64,000 nt of DNA from NCBI RefSeq assembly GCF_015101885.1, contig NZ_CP062941.1, positions 310,001 to 374,000 on the forward strand. Reading direction: 5' to 3'. The position numbers and the translations under genes are program-made. The DNA is from Massilia litorea (GTDB taxonomy: Bacteria; Pseudomonadota; Gammaproteobacteria; Burkholderiales; Burkholderiaceae_D). This document shows positions 1 through 8,411 of this stretch, piece by piece. A model generated the notes under the pieces. The model was given only the letters and a program-made list of their open reading frames with translations. It was not told where the DNA came from and ran no database searches. Position 1 is the stretch's first letter, and each line of letters opens with the position of its first letter.

Positions 1-660
1 GTGATCGCCCTGCACGAAGACCTGTCGATCGAGGAAAACCTCGACACGGTGCGCCGCAACCGCTTCTCGCGCTATCCCTACTTCGACGAGGAAGGCGAGG
101 AAGTGCTGGGCGTGATCCACCTGAAAGACCTGTTCTTCGCCCAGCAGTCGGGGAAAGACATCAGCGACCTCTCGCAATTCCTGCGCCCCGTGGAGACGAT
201 TTCGGCGCGCACGCCGGCCCAGGACATCTTCCGCCGCTTCCGCACCGGCGCCCCGCACTTCGCCCTGATCGGCGAAAAGGGCAAGCGCCCGGTCGGCTTC
301 ATTACGCTCGACAACCTGCTCGGCGCGATGGTCGGCGAGATCCGCGACGAATTCCGGATGAACGAAAACGACTGGCTGCCGCAGTCGGACGGCACCTATA
401 TCGGCAAGGCCTCGCTGCCGATCTATTCGCTCGAACGCCTGCTCGGCATCGACATCGACAACGAAGAGATGGGCCTGGACGACGTCGAATCGGTCGGCGG
501 CCTGCTGATGGCGAAGCTGGGCGACATTCCGAAACAGGGGCAGCGCATCGAGTTCCCGAAATTCGACGTGGTCGTGAAAAAGACGAACGGCCCGCGCATC
601 CTGCTGGTGAAAGTAATCCCGCGCCTGGAGCGCGGCGAAGACGAAGACGAACTGAGCTAA
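1..660 (+). CDS. CorC/HlyC-family CBS-domain protein, C-terminal part (5' end outside window)
   Basis: The visible 219 residues are the cytoplasmic half of a hemolysin C/CorC/YtfL-type protein. A CBS pair occupies about residues 1-125 (TISARTPAQDIFRRFR begins the second CBS motif). A CorC_HlyC-type C-terminal domain follows at about 135-215 (GLDDVESVGGLLMAKLGDIPKQG, read as a CorC-type signature). Full-length members carry an N-terminal DUF21 membrane domain and usually run to 400 residues or more, so the gene almost certainly begins upstream; the GTG at base 1 is an internal codon. Family members are linked to Mg/Co efflux or ion homeostasis, but the substrate cannot be told here. Confidence 0.85.
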   Translation: MIALHEDLSIEENLDTVRRNRFSRYPYFDEEGEEVLGVIHLKDLFFAQQSGKDISDLSQFLRPVETISARTPAQDIFRRFRTGAPHFALIGEKGKRPVGFITLDNLLGAMVGEIRDEFRMNENDWLPQSDGTYIGKASLPIYSLERLLGIDIDNEEMGLDDVESVGGLLMAKLGDIPKQGQRIEFPKFDVVVKKTNGPRILLVKVIPRLERGEDEDELS

Positions 661-688
661 GACGTACAAACGCGTTACAAAGCCGCTG

Positions 689-717
689 CCCTGCGCACCG
701 CTTTGCATGCGTATAAT
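689..717 (+). promoter_or_regulatory. Candidate promoter of the RsbQ-like/PAS kinase operon
   Basis: A perfect -10 hexamer TATAAT lies at 712-717 with TG three to four bases upstream, close to an extended -10. No good -35 is seen at the usual distance. Predicted transcription start near 724 leaves about 33 nt before the ATG at 757. This placement rules out the in-frame ATG at 703, which lies upstream of the promoter's own -10 box. Confidence 0.5.
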
Positions 718-756
718 GTTTCGTTGGAAAAATCATCAGTTCACAGTGAGGCCCGT

Positions 757-1563
757 ATGAACGTGCGTCTTCGTAACAACGTGACCATCGCGGGCAGCGG
801 CCCCATCACCCTCGTGTTTGCGCATGGCTTCGGCTGCGACCAGGTCGTGTGGCGCTTCATGGCGCCCGCCTTCGCGGACCGCTACCGCGTGGTCACCTTC
901 GACCTGACGGGCAGCGGCAACTCCGACCTGGCGGCCTACGACCGCGAGCGCCACGCGACCCTGCATGGCCATGCCGACGACCTGCTTGAAATTATCGACG
1001 ACCTGAAAGGCCCGGTCGTGTATGTCGGCCATTCGGTCAGCGCCATGATCGGCATGCTGGCCGGGATCAAGGCGCCGGAGCGTTTCCTGGCCCAGGTCAT
1101 GATCGCGCCTTCGCCCTGCTATATCGACGACGGCGACTACCGCGGCGGCTTTTCGCGCGGCGACATCGACGAGCTGCTCGATACGATGGAAGCGAACTAT
1201 CTCGGCTGGTCGAGCGCGATGGCGCCGGTCATCATGGGCGCGCCCAACCTGCCGCACCTGGGCATCGAACTGACCAACAGCTTCTGCCGCAACGATCCCG
1301 ACATCGCCCGCCATTTCGGCCGCGTCACCTTCCTGTCCGACCACCGCGCCGACCTCGCCGACGCGACCCTGCCGACGCTGATCCTGCAGTGCAGCGACGA
1401 CCTGATCGCACCACGCGAAGTGGGCGCCTGGCTGCGCGAGCGGCTCGCCGGCAGCCGGCTCGAGCAGGTGCGCAACATTGGCCACTGCCCGCACATGAGC
1501 GCGCCGCAGGACTGCGTGCGCCTGACCCAGGCCTTCCTCGACCAACAGGGATTGTCGGCTTGA
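757..1563 (+). CDS. RsbQ-like alpha/beta hydrolase (sensor-partner type)
   Basis: A 268-residue alpha/beta hydrolase matching the RsbQ/KAI2/D14 class in length and motifs. The nucleophile is Ser93 in GHSVSAM, the acid is Asp214 or Asp215 in CSDDLIA, and the base is His243 in IGHCPHMS. It has a compact lid and no signal peptide, so it is cytoplasmic. In Bacillus, RsbQ hydrolyses an unknown ligand that activates the PAS domain of RsbP. Here the stop codon overlaps the TTG start of a PAS hybrid kinase by 4 nt, reproducing the hydrolase-PAS pairing known from several phyla. I chose ATG 757 because of the GTGAGG ribosome site and the promoter placement. The ligand is unknown. Confidence 0.85.
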   Translation: MNVRLRNNVTIAGSGPITLVFAHGFGCDQVVWRFMAPAFADRYRVVTFDLTGSGNSDLAAYDRERHATLHGHADDLLEIIDDLKGPVVYVGHSVSAMIGMLAGIKAPERFLAQVMIAPSPCYIDDGDYRGGFSRGDIDELLDTMEANYLGWSSAMAPVIMGAPNLPHLGIELTNSFCRNDPDIARHFGRVTFLSDHRADLADATLPTLILQCSDDLIAPREVGAWLRERLAGSRLEQVRNIGHCPHMSAPQDCVRLTQAFLDQQGLSA

Positions 1564-3122
1564 ACGGATTGCCGGACGACGACACGCTCTACCAGCACGC
1601 CCCCTGCGGCCTGCTGCTGACCGACGGCGCCGGCCTGATCCTGCGCGCGAACGCGACGCTGTGCCGCTGGCTCGGCTATTCGGCGAGCGCGCTGGTGAAC
1701 AAGGTGCACATCCAGGACCGCCTGCCGGTGGGCACCCGCCTGTTTCACCAGACCCACTGCCTGCCGCTGCTGCAGGTGCAGGGTTCGGTGGCCCAGTTGC
1801 AGGTCGAGCTGCGCGACAGCGCCGGGCAGCGTGTGCCCGTCCTGGTGAACATCGTGCGCCGGATCGTCGACGGCGCGGCCTTCGACGAATGGGCCTTGTT
1901 CGCCGTGAACGAGCGGCGTTCCTACGAGCGCGAACTGCTGGCCGCGCGTAAAAGTGCCGAGCAGGCGCTCGAGGCCCGGCTCGAGGCCGAAACCCAGCTG
2001 CGCGCCCTGAACCTGGCCCTGTCCGACGCCGACCGCCGCAAGGACGAATTCCTCGCCACCCTGTCGCACGAACTGAGAAATCCGCTGGCGCCGATGCGCA
2101 GCGCCCTGGAGGTGCTGAAGCTTGAGCACGGCGCCGGTGCGGAGCGGCGTCCCCTGCTCGACGTGTTCGACCGCCAGCTGCATCATTTGACGCACCTGGT
2201 CGACGACCTGATGGAAGTCTCGCGCATCACCCAGGGCCGCATGGAGCTGCGCCGCGAGCCCGTGCTGTTGGCCGATATCGTGCACGGTGCGGTCGAGGAC
2301 GTGGCGGCCATGATGCGCGCCGCCGGGCATACCCTGAACGTGAGGGTCGACGCACCGGGTGCGGTGGTCGAGGCCGACCCGACGCGGCTGCTCCAGGTGG
2401 GGGTCAACCTGCTGACGAACGCCTGCAAGTACACGCCGGACGGCGGCACCATCGACCTCGAACTGCGCAGCGAAGGACAGGAAGCCGTGATCACGGTACG
2501 CGACAACGGTATCGGCATCCCCGCGCATGCGCTGGGCACCGTGTTCGACATGTTCTCGCAGCTGAAACCGGCGCTCGACCGCTCGAAGGGCGGCCTCGGC
2601 ATCGGGCTCGCGCTGGTACGCGGCATCCTGACCCTGCACGGCGGCAGCATCGGCGTCGAGAGCGCAGGCGAAGGCCGCGGCAGCACCTTCACGGTGCGCC
2701 TGCCGCTGGCCTCGGTGCAGGCGACGCCGGCCACCATTGCCACCGCCTCCGATGCCGTCGCGCCAACCAGCGTGCTGGTGGTGGACGACAATGTCGACGC
2801 GGCCGAGACCCTGCAGATGTTCCTCGAACTGTCGGGCTGCCTGGCGCGCGTCGCGCACAGCGCCGCCGAGGCCCTGGAGGTGCTGGACCGGTTCCAGCCG
2901 CAGGTGGCCCTGTTCGATATCGGCCTGCCCGACATGAACGGCTACGAACTGGCGCGCCGCGTGCGCCAGCGCCCGGGCGGAGACAATCTGCTGCTGATCG
3001 CCGCCACCGGCTGGGGGCAGGAGGCGGACAAGCAGCTCGCGTTCGCGGCGGGATTTGACCATCACCTGACCAAGCCCATCGATTTCGACAAGCTGCGGGC
3101 ATTGCTGGCCGCTGCCCTCTAG
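1560..3122 (+). CDS. PAS-domain hybrid histidine kinase with C-terminal receiver
   Basis: 520 residues. A PAS domain at about 8-120 (YQHAPCGLLLTDGAGLIL), a short linker helix, HisKA with H-box His170 in LATLSHELRNP, HATPase_c with N box NLLTNACKY and G boxes DNGIGIP and GGLGIGLAL, and a receiver at about 405-518 with Asp453 in LFDIGLPDMNG and Lys in LTKPID. It has no membrane segment. The TTG at 1560 fits best: it overlaps the hydrolase stop (TTGA) and has AGGGA 8 nt upstream. The coupling suggests the PAS domain receives a signal made by the hydrolase. No dedicated downstream response regulator or output gene is adjacent, so the output is unknown. Confidence 0.88.
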   Translation: MNGLPDDDTLYQHAPCGLLLTDGAGLILRANATLCRWLGYSASALVNKVHIQDRLPVGTRLFHQTHCLPLLQVQGSVAQLQVELRDSAGQRVPVLVNIVRRIVDGAAFDEWALFAVNERRSYERELLAARKSAEQALEARLEAETQLRALNLALSDADRRKDEFLATLSHELRNPLAPMRSALEVLKLEHGAGAERRPLLDVFDRQLHHLTHLVDDLMEVSRITQGRMELRREPVLLADIVHGAVEDVAAMMRAAGHTLNVRVDAPGAVVEADPTRLLQVGVNLLTNACKYTPDGGTIDLELRSEGQEAVITVRDNGIGIPAHALGTVFDMFSQLKPALDRSKGGLGIGLALVRGILTLHGGSIGVESAGEGRGSTFTVRLPLASVQATPATIATASDAVAPTSVLVVDDNVDAAETLQMFLELSGCLARVAHSAAEALEVLDRFQPQVALFDIGLPDMNGYELARRVRQRPGGDNLLLIAATGWGQEADKQLAFAAGFDHHLTKPIDFDKLRALLAAAL

Positions 3123-3182
3123 CGTGCGCTGTCATTTCGAGCAACTGAAAGTGCATAGAAACAACATATAAACCTGGAAAAC

Positions 3183-3211
3183 CAGACAGGCCCGAATGAT
3201 GGCCCTACAAT
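3183..3211 (+). promoter_or_regulatory. Candidate sigma-70 promoter for the GAF gene
   Basis: CAGACA at 3183-3188 and TACAAT at 3206-3211 with a 17-nt spacer. It lies in the 180-bp gap after the PAS kinase and would give a leader of about 85 nt before the ATG at 3303. It suggests the GAF/receiver pair is transcribed independently of the upstream kinase. Confidence 0.4.
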
Positions 3212-3302
3212 AGTTTCTCAGCATTTTCAATTGGGAAGTGCACAAGCGGCCTCCCTGAGCCAAGCGGATCAGTGAGCCCGGCAATCGGACGGCAATTCCA
3301 GA

Positions 3303-3806
3303 ATGATCACTCCACCCTTACCCGACAATGAGCACGCTCGTCTCGCCCTACTGCGCGCACTGCTCCTGCTCGATACGCCGCCCGAAGAGCGGATGGATAA
3401 AATTGTCGAGTTCGCATCGGCCGAATTCGACGTTCCGATTTGCCTGATCAGTCTTGTCGATTCCGACCGACAATGGTTCAAGGCGCGCATCGGCATCGCC
3501 GCCTGCGAAACGCCGCGCGACATTTCTTTCTGTGCGCATGCGATTCTGGGAAGCGGCCTGCTTCTGGTGCCGGATGCGCTACTCGATCGGCGTTTTTGCG
3601 ACAACCCGCTGGTGACGGGTACGCCACGCATCCGGTTCTATGCCGGTGCGCCGCTGGTGTGCGAGAACGGGCTGGCGCTCGGCACCCTGTGCCTGATCGA
3701 TACGCGTCCACGTACACTGGACCAGGTCGAGCAGGCAATCCTGGAGAGCCTGCGCGACCTGGCTTTGCTGGAGCTCACCGCAGCGCAGGGGAAGCAGGAT
3801 GTTTAA
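3303..3806 (+). CDS. Stand-alone GAF-domain sensor protein
   Basis: 167 residues made of a single GAF domain (about 25-160). It has the signature of stand-alone or GGDEF-linked GAF sensors: DSDRQWFKARIG, ETPRDISFCAHAI, and FYAGAPLV...LGTLCLIDT. No membrane segment and no fused output domain. The conserved Cys in SFCAH and surrounding His could matter for ligand or redox sensing, but this is not demonstrated. Its stop overlaps the next start by 8 nt, so it is probably made together with the receiver-like protein. The ribosome site is weak (GGACGG about 12 nt upstream). Confidence 0.75.
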   Translation: MITPPLPDNEHARLALLRALLLLDTPPEERMDKIVEFASAEFDVPICLISLVDSDRQWFKARIGIAACETPRDISFCAHAILGSGLLLVPDALLDRRFCDNPLVTGTPRIRFYAGAPLVCENGLALGTLCLIDTRPRTLDQVEQAILESLRDLALLELTAAQGKQDV

Positions 3807-4224
3807 GCCTCCCGAGCCGTTCAGGGTCCTGCTTGTCGAGCCTGCGAACCTGCTGCGCCAGAGCGTTTCGCTCACGATGCGCAGCCTCGGCACCGCCGAG
3901 GTAATCGAAGCTGCGAATTATGCGACGGCGACGCAAGCTTGCCAGCTGCGGCGCTTCGACGGCGCGATCATCACGGTTGCCTGGCCGCCGTCCAGGGAGG
4001 CCTGCAAAGGACTGGTCCTGATCCAGGAAATCCGCGCGGGGCAGTATGCTGTCGGACAATCCGTGCCAATCTCGGTCCTGGTCGAAGTATGCGACGCCGA
4101 GCTGCTGCACATGCTGAGAACCCAGATGGTCACGCGCATCCTGATCAAACCGTTCCGGGTGCGGGACGTGATCGATACGATCGACACGATGCGGACGAAA
4201 GCGCCTTCCCTGGTTGCGGGCTAG
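3799..4224 (+). CDS. Degenerate receiver-domain protein lacking the phospho-aspartate
   Basis: 141 residues with the receiver fold pattern: a first strand RVLLVEPANLLRQ, a central FDGAIITVAWPP and a final strand with ILIKPF, retaining the conserved Lys-Pro. The acidic pair after strand 1 is reduced to Glu-Pro, and the position of the phosphorylated Asp is Thr59. It therefore probably cannot be phosphorylated in the standard way and may act as a pseudo-receiver or scaffold. It overlaps the GAF gene by 8 nt and precedes a PAS-GAF hybrid kinase, which suggests a joint role. The protein family was not identified beyond this. Confidence 0.6.
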   Translation: MFKPPEPFRVLLVEPANLLRQSVSLTMRSLGTAEVIEAANYATATQACQLRRFDGAIITVAWPPSREACKGLVLIQEIRAGQYAVGQSVPISVLVEVCDAELLHMLRTQMVTRILIKPFRVRDVIDTIDTMRTKAPSLVAG

Positions 4225-4285
4225 CGCCGGACAGAACGCCTTCCAGCGCCCTTGCAATCGAGCTACGGACGAGGAAGGGCGTATG

Positions 4286-4291
4286 TATAAT
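4286..4291 (+). promoter_or_regulatory. Candidate -10 element for the PAS-GAF hybrid kinase
   Basis: A perfect TATAAT lies 26 nt before the proposed GTG start at 4317. No convincing -35 at 16-18 nt was found, so it would need an activator or could be chance. If used, the leader is only about 20 nt. Confidence 0.35.
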
Positions 4292-4316
4292 TCCCCATCC
4301 CTTTTCGAGCGCCCTC

Positions 4317-6464
4317 GTGTCTTCTCCAATCCACCCTACCCACCTCTCGCACTTGCAGGATGTCTGCGATAACGCAACTGTTGCCATGTTCGTCATGGAT
4401 GAGCGGCAGTGTTGTGTGTACATGAACCCAGCGGCCGAACTCCTGACCGGATACCGGCTAGAGGAGGTGCAAGGTGGGCCTTTGCATGATTTTGTGCACC
4501 ATACCCGCCCGGATGGACAAGCTTATCCGCTCGCGGAGTGCCCCATCGACCGGGCGGCGCCGGCCAATCTCCAGGAACGGGGCGAAGAAACCTTCGTGCA
4601 TCGTGACGGAACGTTCTATCCGGTCCAATTCACGGCCAGTCCGGTGCGCCGGGACGGCAAGGTCGTAGGCACCGTCATCGAAGTCCAGGACGCCCGGCCG
4701 CGCCGGCAGCAGGATCGCGAACGGGAAGCGCTGCATGCGATTGGCTCCTTGATTCTCCAGGAGCTCAGCCACGAGAAGATCGTCGATGCAGTGACGACCG
4801 CCGCTACCGAACTGATCGGCGCGCAGTTCGGCGCGTTCTTCTATAACGTGCGCGACGAGGGCGGTGAAAGCTACACCTTGTATACGATCGCAGGTGTGCC
4901 AAAAGAGCACTTCAGCCAGTTCCCGCTGCCGCGCGCGACCCACCTCTTCGGGCCCACTTTCCGGGGAGAGCGGACCATTCGCAGCGGCGACATTCGCTCG
5001 GACCCGCGTTACGGCAAAATGGCGCCCCACCATGGCATGCCGCCTGGCCACCTGCCTGTCTGTTCCTACCTGGCGGTACCGGTCTCCCTAGGCGACGGCG
5101 AGGTGATCGGCGGTCTGTTCTTTGGTCATGAACGACCCGACCAGTTTACGGAAAGCCATGAGCGTCTGGTCGAGACCTTGGCGGCACAGGCAGCGATCGG
5201 CCTGAACAAGGCATCCTTGTACCAGGAGGCCCTCTTTGCGCGGCGGCGGGCGGAAGTGGACGCACTGGAAAAGCAGAGGCTGTACGAGGAAGCCGCACGG
5301 GCCAACGAAGCGAAGGACCAGTTCCTCGCCACCGTGTCGCATGAATTACGGACCCCGCTCACGTCGATACTGGGCTGGGCGCAAATGCTCACTGCCGGCA
5401 AGCTGGACGAGTCGATGCGTCAACGCGCCATCACGACGATCGAACGCAATGCCCGTAGCCAGGCCCAGATCGTCGAAGACCTGCTCGACATCTCCCGCAT
5501 CGTAAATGGCAAACTGCGGCTGAACGTCCAGTTGTTTTCGCCGCACGTGTCGATTGAAGCGGCGGTCGAAGCGCTGCGTCCTGCGGCCGCGGCGAAAAAC
5601 ATCGGTTTGCAGCTCATCCTCGATCCCGCGGCCGGTCCGATATCGGGCGATCCCGAACGGTTACAGCAAATCGCCTGGAATCTCCTGGCGAACGCAATCA
5701 AGTTCACGCCCAAGGGCGGCCGCGTCCAGCTCACATTGAGAAAGCAGGATTCCAATGTGCAGATCGTGATTACCGATAACGGGGCGGGTATTCCGGCGGA
5801 ACATTTGCCGACCATATTCGACACGTTCACCCAGGTCGACCCGACGTCCACGCGCAAGCAAGGTGGACTTGGGCTGGGCCTCGCGATCGTCAAGAAGCTG
5901 GTCGAGCTGCATGGCGGCGATGTCCAGGTATCCAGTCCCGGGCTGGGCAAAGGGGCTGAATTCACGGTCACGCTACCTCTGGCGGCGATCAAGGAAGCCA
6001 GTGCGGCTGCGCACGCCGCCATGGAATCGCTTGCCCATTTCCCGATCATGGACAATACCGAAGAGTTTGGGCTGCAAGGCGCAACCATTCTGTTGGTGGA
6101 GGATGACGATGACGCACGCGACATGCTTGCCTCAGTCCTGTCGAGCGCGCACGCTATTGTCGAGACCGCTTCCAATGCCCGCGAGGCCTTGACCCTGTTC
6201 GAGGGAATCCGGCCGGATCTCGTCGTCAGCGATATCGGCATGCCTGAAATGGATGGGTATGAATTTATTGCGGAACTACGCAAGCGCGAGCGCGACACCC
6301 GACGCCGGAGCGTGCCGGCAGTCGCGCTCACCGCATACGCCAGGGTCCAGGACAGGATGCGCGCACTGACGGCCGGCTTCCAGATGCACGTTGCCAAACC
6401 TGTCGAACCAGCCGAACTCTTGACCGTACTTGCGAGCCTGCGTTCGTGGAAGCTTCCGCAATAG
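4317..6464 (+). CDS. PAS-GAF hybrid sensor histidine kinase with receiver
   Basis: 715 residues, soluble. PAS at about 14-125 (DNATVAMFVMDERQCCVYMNPAAELLTG, shortened here as the fold start), GAF at about 145-300 (LIGAQFGAFFYNV to FFGHERPDQF), a coiled linker, HisKA with His342 in LATVSHELRTP, HATPase_c (NLLANAIKF, DNGAGIP, GGLGLGLAI) and a receiver with Asp639 in VVSDIGMPEMDG and Lys in VAKPVE. The reading frame is open well upstream, but GTG 4317 just before the PAS is the most sensible start; it has no strong ribosome site, so the start is uncertain by some codons. It faces the AI-2E gene in a convergent arrangement. The signal is unknown. Confidence 0.85.
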   Translation: MSSPIHPTHLSHLQDVCDNATVAMFVMDERQCCVYMNPAAELLTGYRLEEVQGGPLHDFVHHTRPDGQAYPLAECPIDRAAPANLQERGEETFVHRDGTFYPVQFTASPVRRDGKVVGTVIEVQDARPRRQQDREREALHAIGSLILQELSHEKIVDAVTTAATELIGAQFGAFFYNVRDEGGESYTLYTIAGVPKEHFSQFPLPRATHLFGPTFRGERTIRSGDIRSDPRYGKMAPHHGMPPGHLPVCSYLAVPVSLGDGEVIGGLFFGHERPDQFTESHERLVETLAAQAAIGLNKASLYQEALFARRRAEVDALEKQRLYEEAARANEAKDQFLATVSHELRTPLTSILGWAQMLTAGKLDESMRQRAITTIERNARSQAQIVEDLLDISRIVNGKLRLNVQLFSPHVSIEAAVEALRPAAAAKNIGLQLILDPAAGPISGDPERLQQIAWNLLANAIKFTPKGGRVQLTLRKQDSNVQIVITDNGAGIPAEHLPTIFDTFTQVDPTSTRKQGGLGLGLAIVKKLVELHGGDVQVSSPGLGKGAEFTVTLPLAAIKEASAAAHAAMESLAHFPIMDNTEEFGLQGATILLVEDDDDARDMLASVLSSAHAIVETASNAREALTLFEGIRPDLVVSDIGMPEMDGYEFIAELRKRERDTRRRSVPAVALTAYARVQDRMRALTAGFQMHVAKPVEPAELLTVLASLRSWKLPQ

Positions 6465-6570
6465 CGGACCCGCGCGCCGTTTTATCGGAAGCTGCCGCTC
6501 ATGCCAGCTTGTCGATTGGCACATTCATTCGACTGATCGTCGCGAGCAGGGGACCTGCCGCCAAGCCGAT

Positions 6571-7644
6571 TCATGCCCCCTGCTCGTCCTTCTGCTTGAC
6601 GATCGGATCACGCGTCCCCGTCCATTCGCTCATCAGCGAATAACCGACGGCCAGCAGCACCGGCCCGATGAACATCCCCACGAAGCCGAAGGCGATCACC
6701 CCGCCCAGCACGCCCAATAAGGTCAAGAGGAACGGCAAACTGGTCCCGCGGCTGATCAGCATCGGCCGCACCACGTTGTCGACGCCGCTGATCAGGACCG
6801 TGCCCCAGATCACCATGAAGATGCCCCAGCCCGTCAGGCCCTGGCCGAACAGCCAGATCGACGCGCCGCCCCAGATCAGCGGCGGGCCGAAGGGCACGAG
6901 CGAGGTGACGAACACCAGCACCGACAGCAGCGGCACGGCAGGGACGCCGGCAATCGAAAAGCCGATCGCGGCCAACAGGGCCTGCGCCAGCGCGGTGCCG
7001 AGCAGGCCGTACATGACGCCGCGCGTGGTCTGGCTGATGATGTCGGACACCGATTGCGCGCCCTCGCCCATCACTTTCGCCATCATGCTCGCCGTCACCG
7101 CGATCAGCGCGTGGCCGTCGCGGTACAGGAAGAAGCTGACAAAGGCGGCCAGGCTCATCTGCAGAACGCCGGTGCCGAGCAGCAGGCCGCCCGCCATCAG
7201 GTAGTGACGGGCCGGCTCGACCATGCGCTGGGCCAGGGCCAGCATCTGGTCGCGGCTGGCCACCAGCTGGCGCAGGTAGACGTCGAGGGTATCGCCGATG
7301 AAGGGTAATTCGCGCACCCAGCCGGGCGGCACGAGGGCGCCGTGCTCGATGCTGTCGCGCAGCTGGCCGAAGGTGGTGGCGACGTCGTCGGCCAGGTTGT
7401 AGGCGACGATGGCGAGCGGGATGATGACGAGCAGGGTCAGCGAGAGCGTCATCGTCAGCGCTGCCAGCGTGCGCCGCCCGCGCATCGCGCGCAGCAGGCG
7501 CAGGTACAGGGGCCAGGAAGAGATGACGACGGCCGCCGCGAACAGGATCGCGGGCAGGAAAGGTTTGAGAACGAACAGGCAGCCCAGCGTCAGCAGGACA
7601 ACGGTTGCGATACGGGTGTAGTTTCTGCCAATACGTTGTTCCAT
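6571..7644 (-). CDS. AI-2E family transporter (UPF0118/PerM-like permease)
   Basis: 357 residues with about seven to eight hydrophobic segments and the family layout: two N-terminal helices, a long soluble loop (about 80-165), then a C-terminal helix bundle with VPFGPPLIWGGASIWL and DNVVRPMLISR, the latter a family hallmark. Family members have been linked to autoinducer-2 export, Na/H antiport and solute efflux, so a substrate should not be assumed. Start ATG 7644 has GAGG 5 nt upstream. It is a single gene, separated from the cta region by a long hairpin element. Confidence 0.85.
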   Translation of the reverse strand: MEQRIGRNYTRIATVVLLTLGCLFVLKPFLPAILFAAAVVISSWPLYLRLLRAMRGRRTLAALTMTLSLTLLVIIPLAIVAYNLADDVATTFGQLRDSIEHGALVPPGWVRELPFIGDTLDVYLRQLVASRDQMLALAQRMVEPARHYLMAGGLLLGTGVLQMSLAAFVSFFLYRDGHALIAVTASMMAKVMGEGAQSVSDIISQTTRGVMYGLLGTALAQALLAAIGFSIAGVPAVPLLSVLVFVTSLVPFGPPLIWGGASIWLFGQGLTGWGIFMVIWGTVLISGVDNVVRPMLISRGTSLPFLLTLLGVLGGVIAFGFVGMFIGPVLLAVGYSLMSEWTGTRDPIVKQKDEQGA

Positions 7645-7663
7645 GAATCCTCGTTAAAGTATC

Positions 7664-7782
7664 GGGAGCCCGAGAAACCGTAGCGAGCGGAAGGAGGTTT
7701 GGCCGAGAAGCGCAGCTGTACGACTGTACAGCGAGCATCGCAGACCGAACCTACGACGCGCAGTAGGTTTATCGGGCTTCCC
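7664..7782. repeat. 119-bp imperfect inverted repeat (long hairpin element)
   Basis: The segment folds on itself around a perfect centre, GCTGTAC and GTACAGC separated by 4 nt at 7715-7732. The outer ends also match: GGGAGCCCGAGAAACC on the left against the complement GGGAAGCCCGATAAACC on the right, with partial pairing in between. It fills the gap between the AI-2E gene and sco. It could end transcription of the long oxidase-assembly operon, or be a miniature mobile or REP-like element. No second copy was seen in the window. Confidence 0.6.
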
Positions 7783-7790
7783 TCACGAGA

Positions 7791-8393
7791 TCATAGCAGC
7801 TGTCGTAAGTCGTGGACGATTGGGGCGGGTCCCTGGCCATGGCGCAGGAACAAGCGCACGCGCCCTTCCTTGTCGAACACATAGCTGCCGGCCGTGTGGT
7901 CGACCGTATAGCTGCCCGGCTCCTTGCCCGGCACTTTCGACACGAAGACCTTGAATTCCTTGGCGGTGGCCGCCGTCTGCTCGGGCGTGCCGCGCAGGCC
8001 AATGAAACGCTTGTCGAAGGCGGGCACGTAGGAAGCGAGCAGCTCCTGGGTATCGCGTTCCGGGTCGAGGGTGACGAACAGCACCTGCACCTCGTCGGCG
8101 GCCGGACCCAGCTCCTTCATCACGGCGGCCATCTCGGCCATCGTGGTCGGGCAGACGTCCGGGCACTGGGTGTAGCCGAAGAACAGCACCACCAGCTTGC
8201 CCTTGAAGTCGGCCAGGGTGCGCGGCTTGCCGGTGTGGTCGGTCAGCGAAAAGCCTTTCGCGTAATCGAGGCCGGTGAGATCGGTGTTCTGGAAGGCCAC
8301 CGGCTTGGATGTCAGCTTATCCAATGCGAGCTTGTCGCAACCGGCGGTGAGCAAGGCCAGCGCGATCATCCCGGCGGTGAGCAGTCGTTTCAT
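7791..8393 (-). CDS. SCO1/SenC family copper chaperone lipoprotein
   Basis: 200 residues. It begins with a lipoprotein signal (LLTAGC, lipidated Cys19), then a thioredoxin-fold SCO domain. Copper ligands are visible: Cys77 and Cys81 in CPDVC and His166 in TVDHTAG. SCO proteins deliver copper to, or reduce, the CuA site of cytochrome oxidase subunit II in the periplasm. It sits last in the minus-strand run ctaA-ctaB-sco, with 18 nt between it and ctaB, which fits an assembly role for the ctaCDE oxidase. Confidence 0.92.
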   Translation of the reverse strand: MKRLLTAGMIALALLTAGCDKLALDKLTSKPVAFQNTDLTGLDYAKGFSLTDHTGKPRTLADFKGKLVVLFFGYTQCPDVCPTTMAEMAAVMKELGPAADEVQVLFVTLDPERDTQELLASYVPAFDKRFIGLRGTPEQTAATAKEFKVFVSKVPGKEPGSYTVDHTAGSYVFDKEGRVRLFLRHGQGPAPIVHDLRQLL

Positions 8394-8411
8394 GGTGTCG
8401 GAACCTGCGAA

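Noticed and set aside
703..756. Upstream ATG extension of the RsbQ-like gene
   Set aside because: The TATAAT box lies downstream of this ATG and the extra residues do not match RsbQ proteins; ATG 757 has a ribosome site.
1197..3065. Long antisense frame (over 600 codons) opposite the PAS kinase
   Set aside because: A shadow of a G+C-rich gene: the plus strand encodes complete PAS, kinase and receiver motifs, and the antisense translation has no family features.
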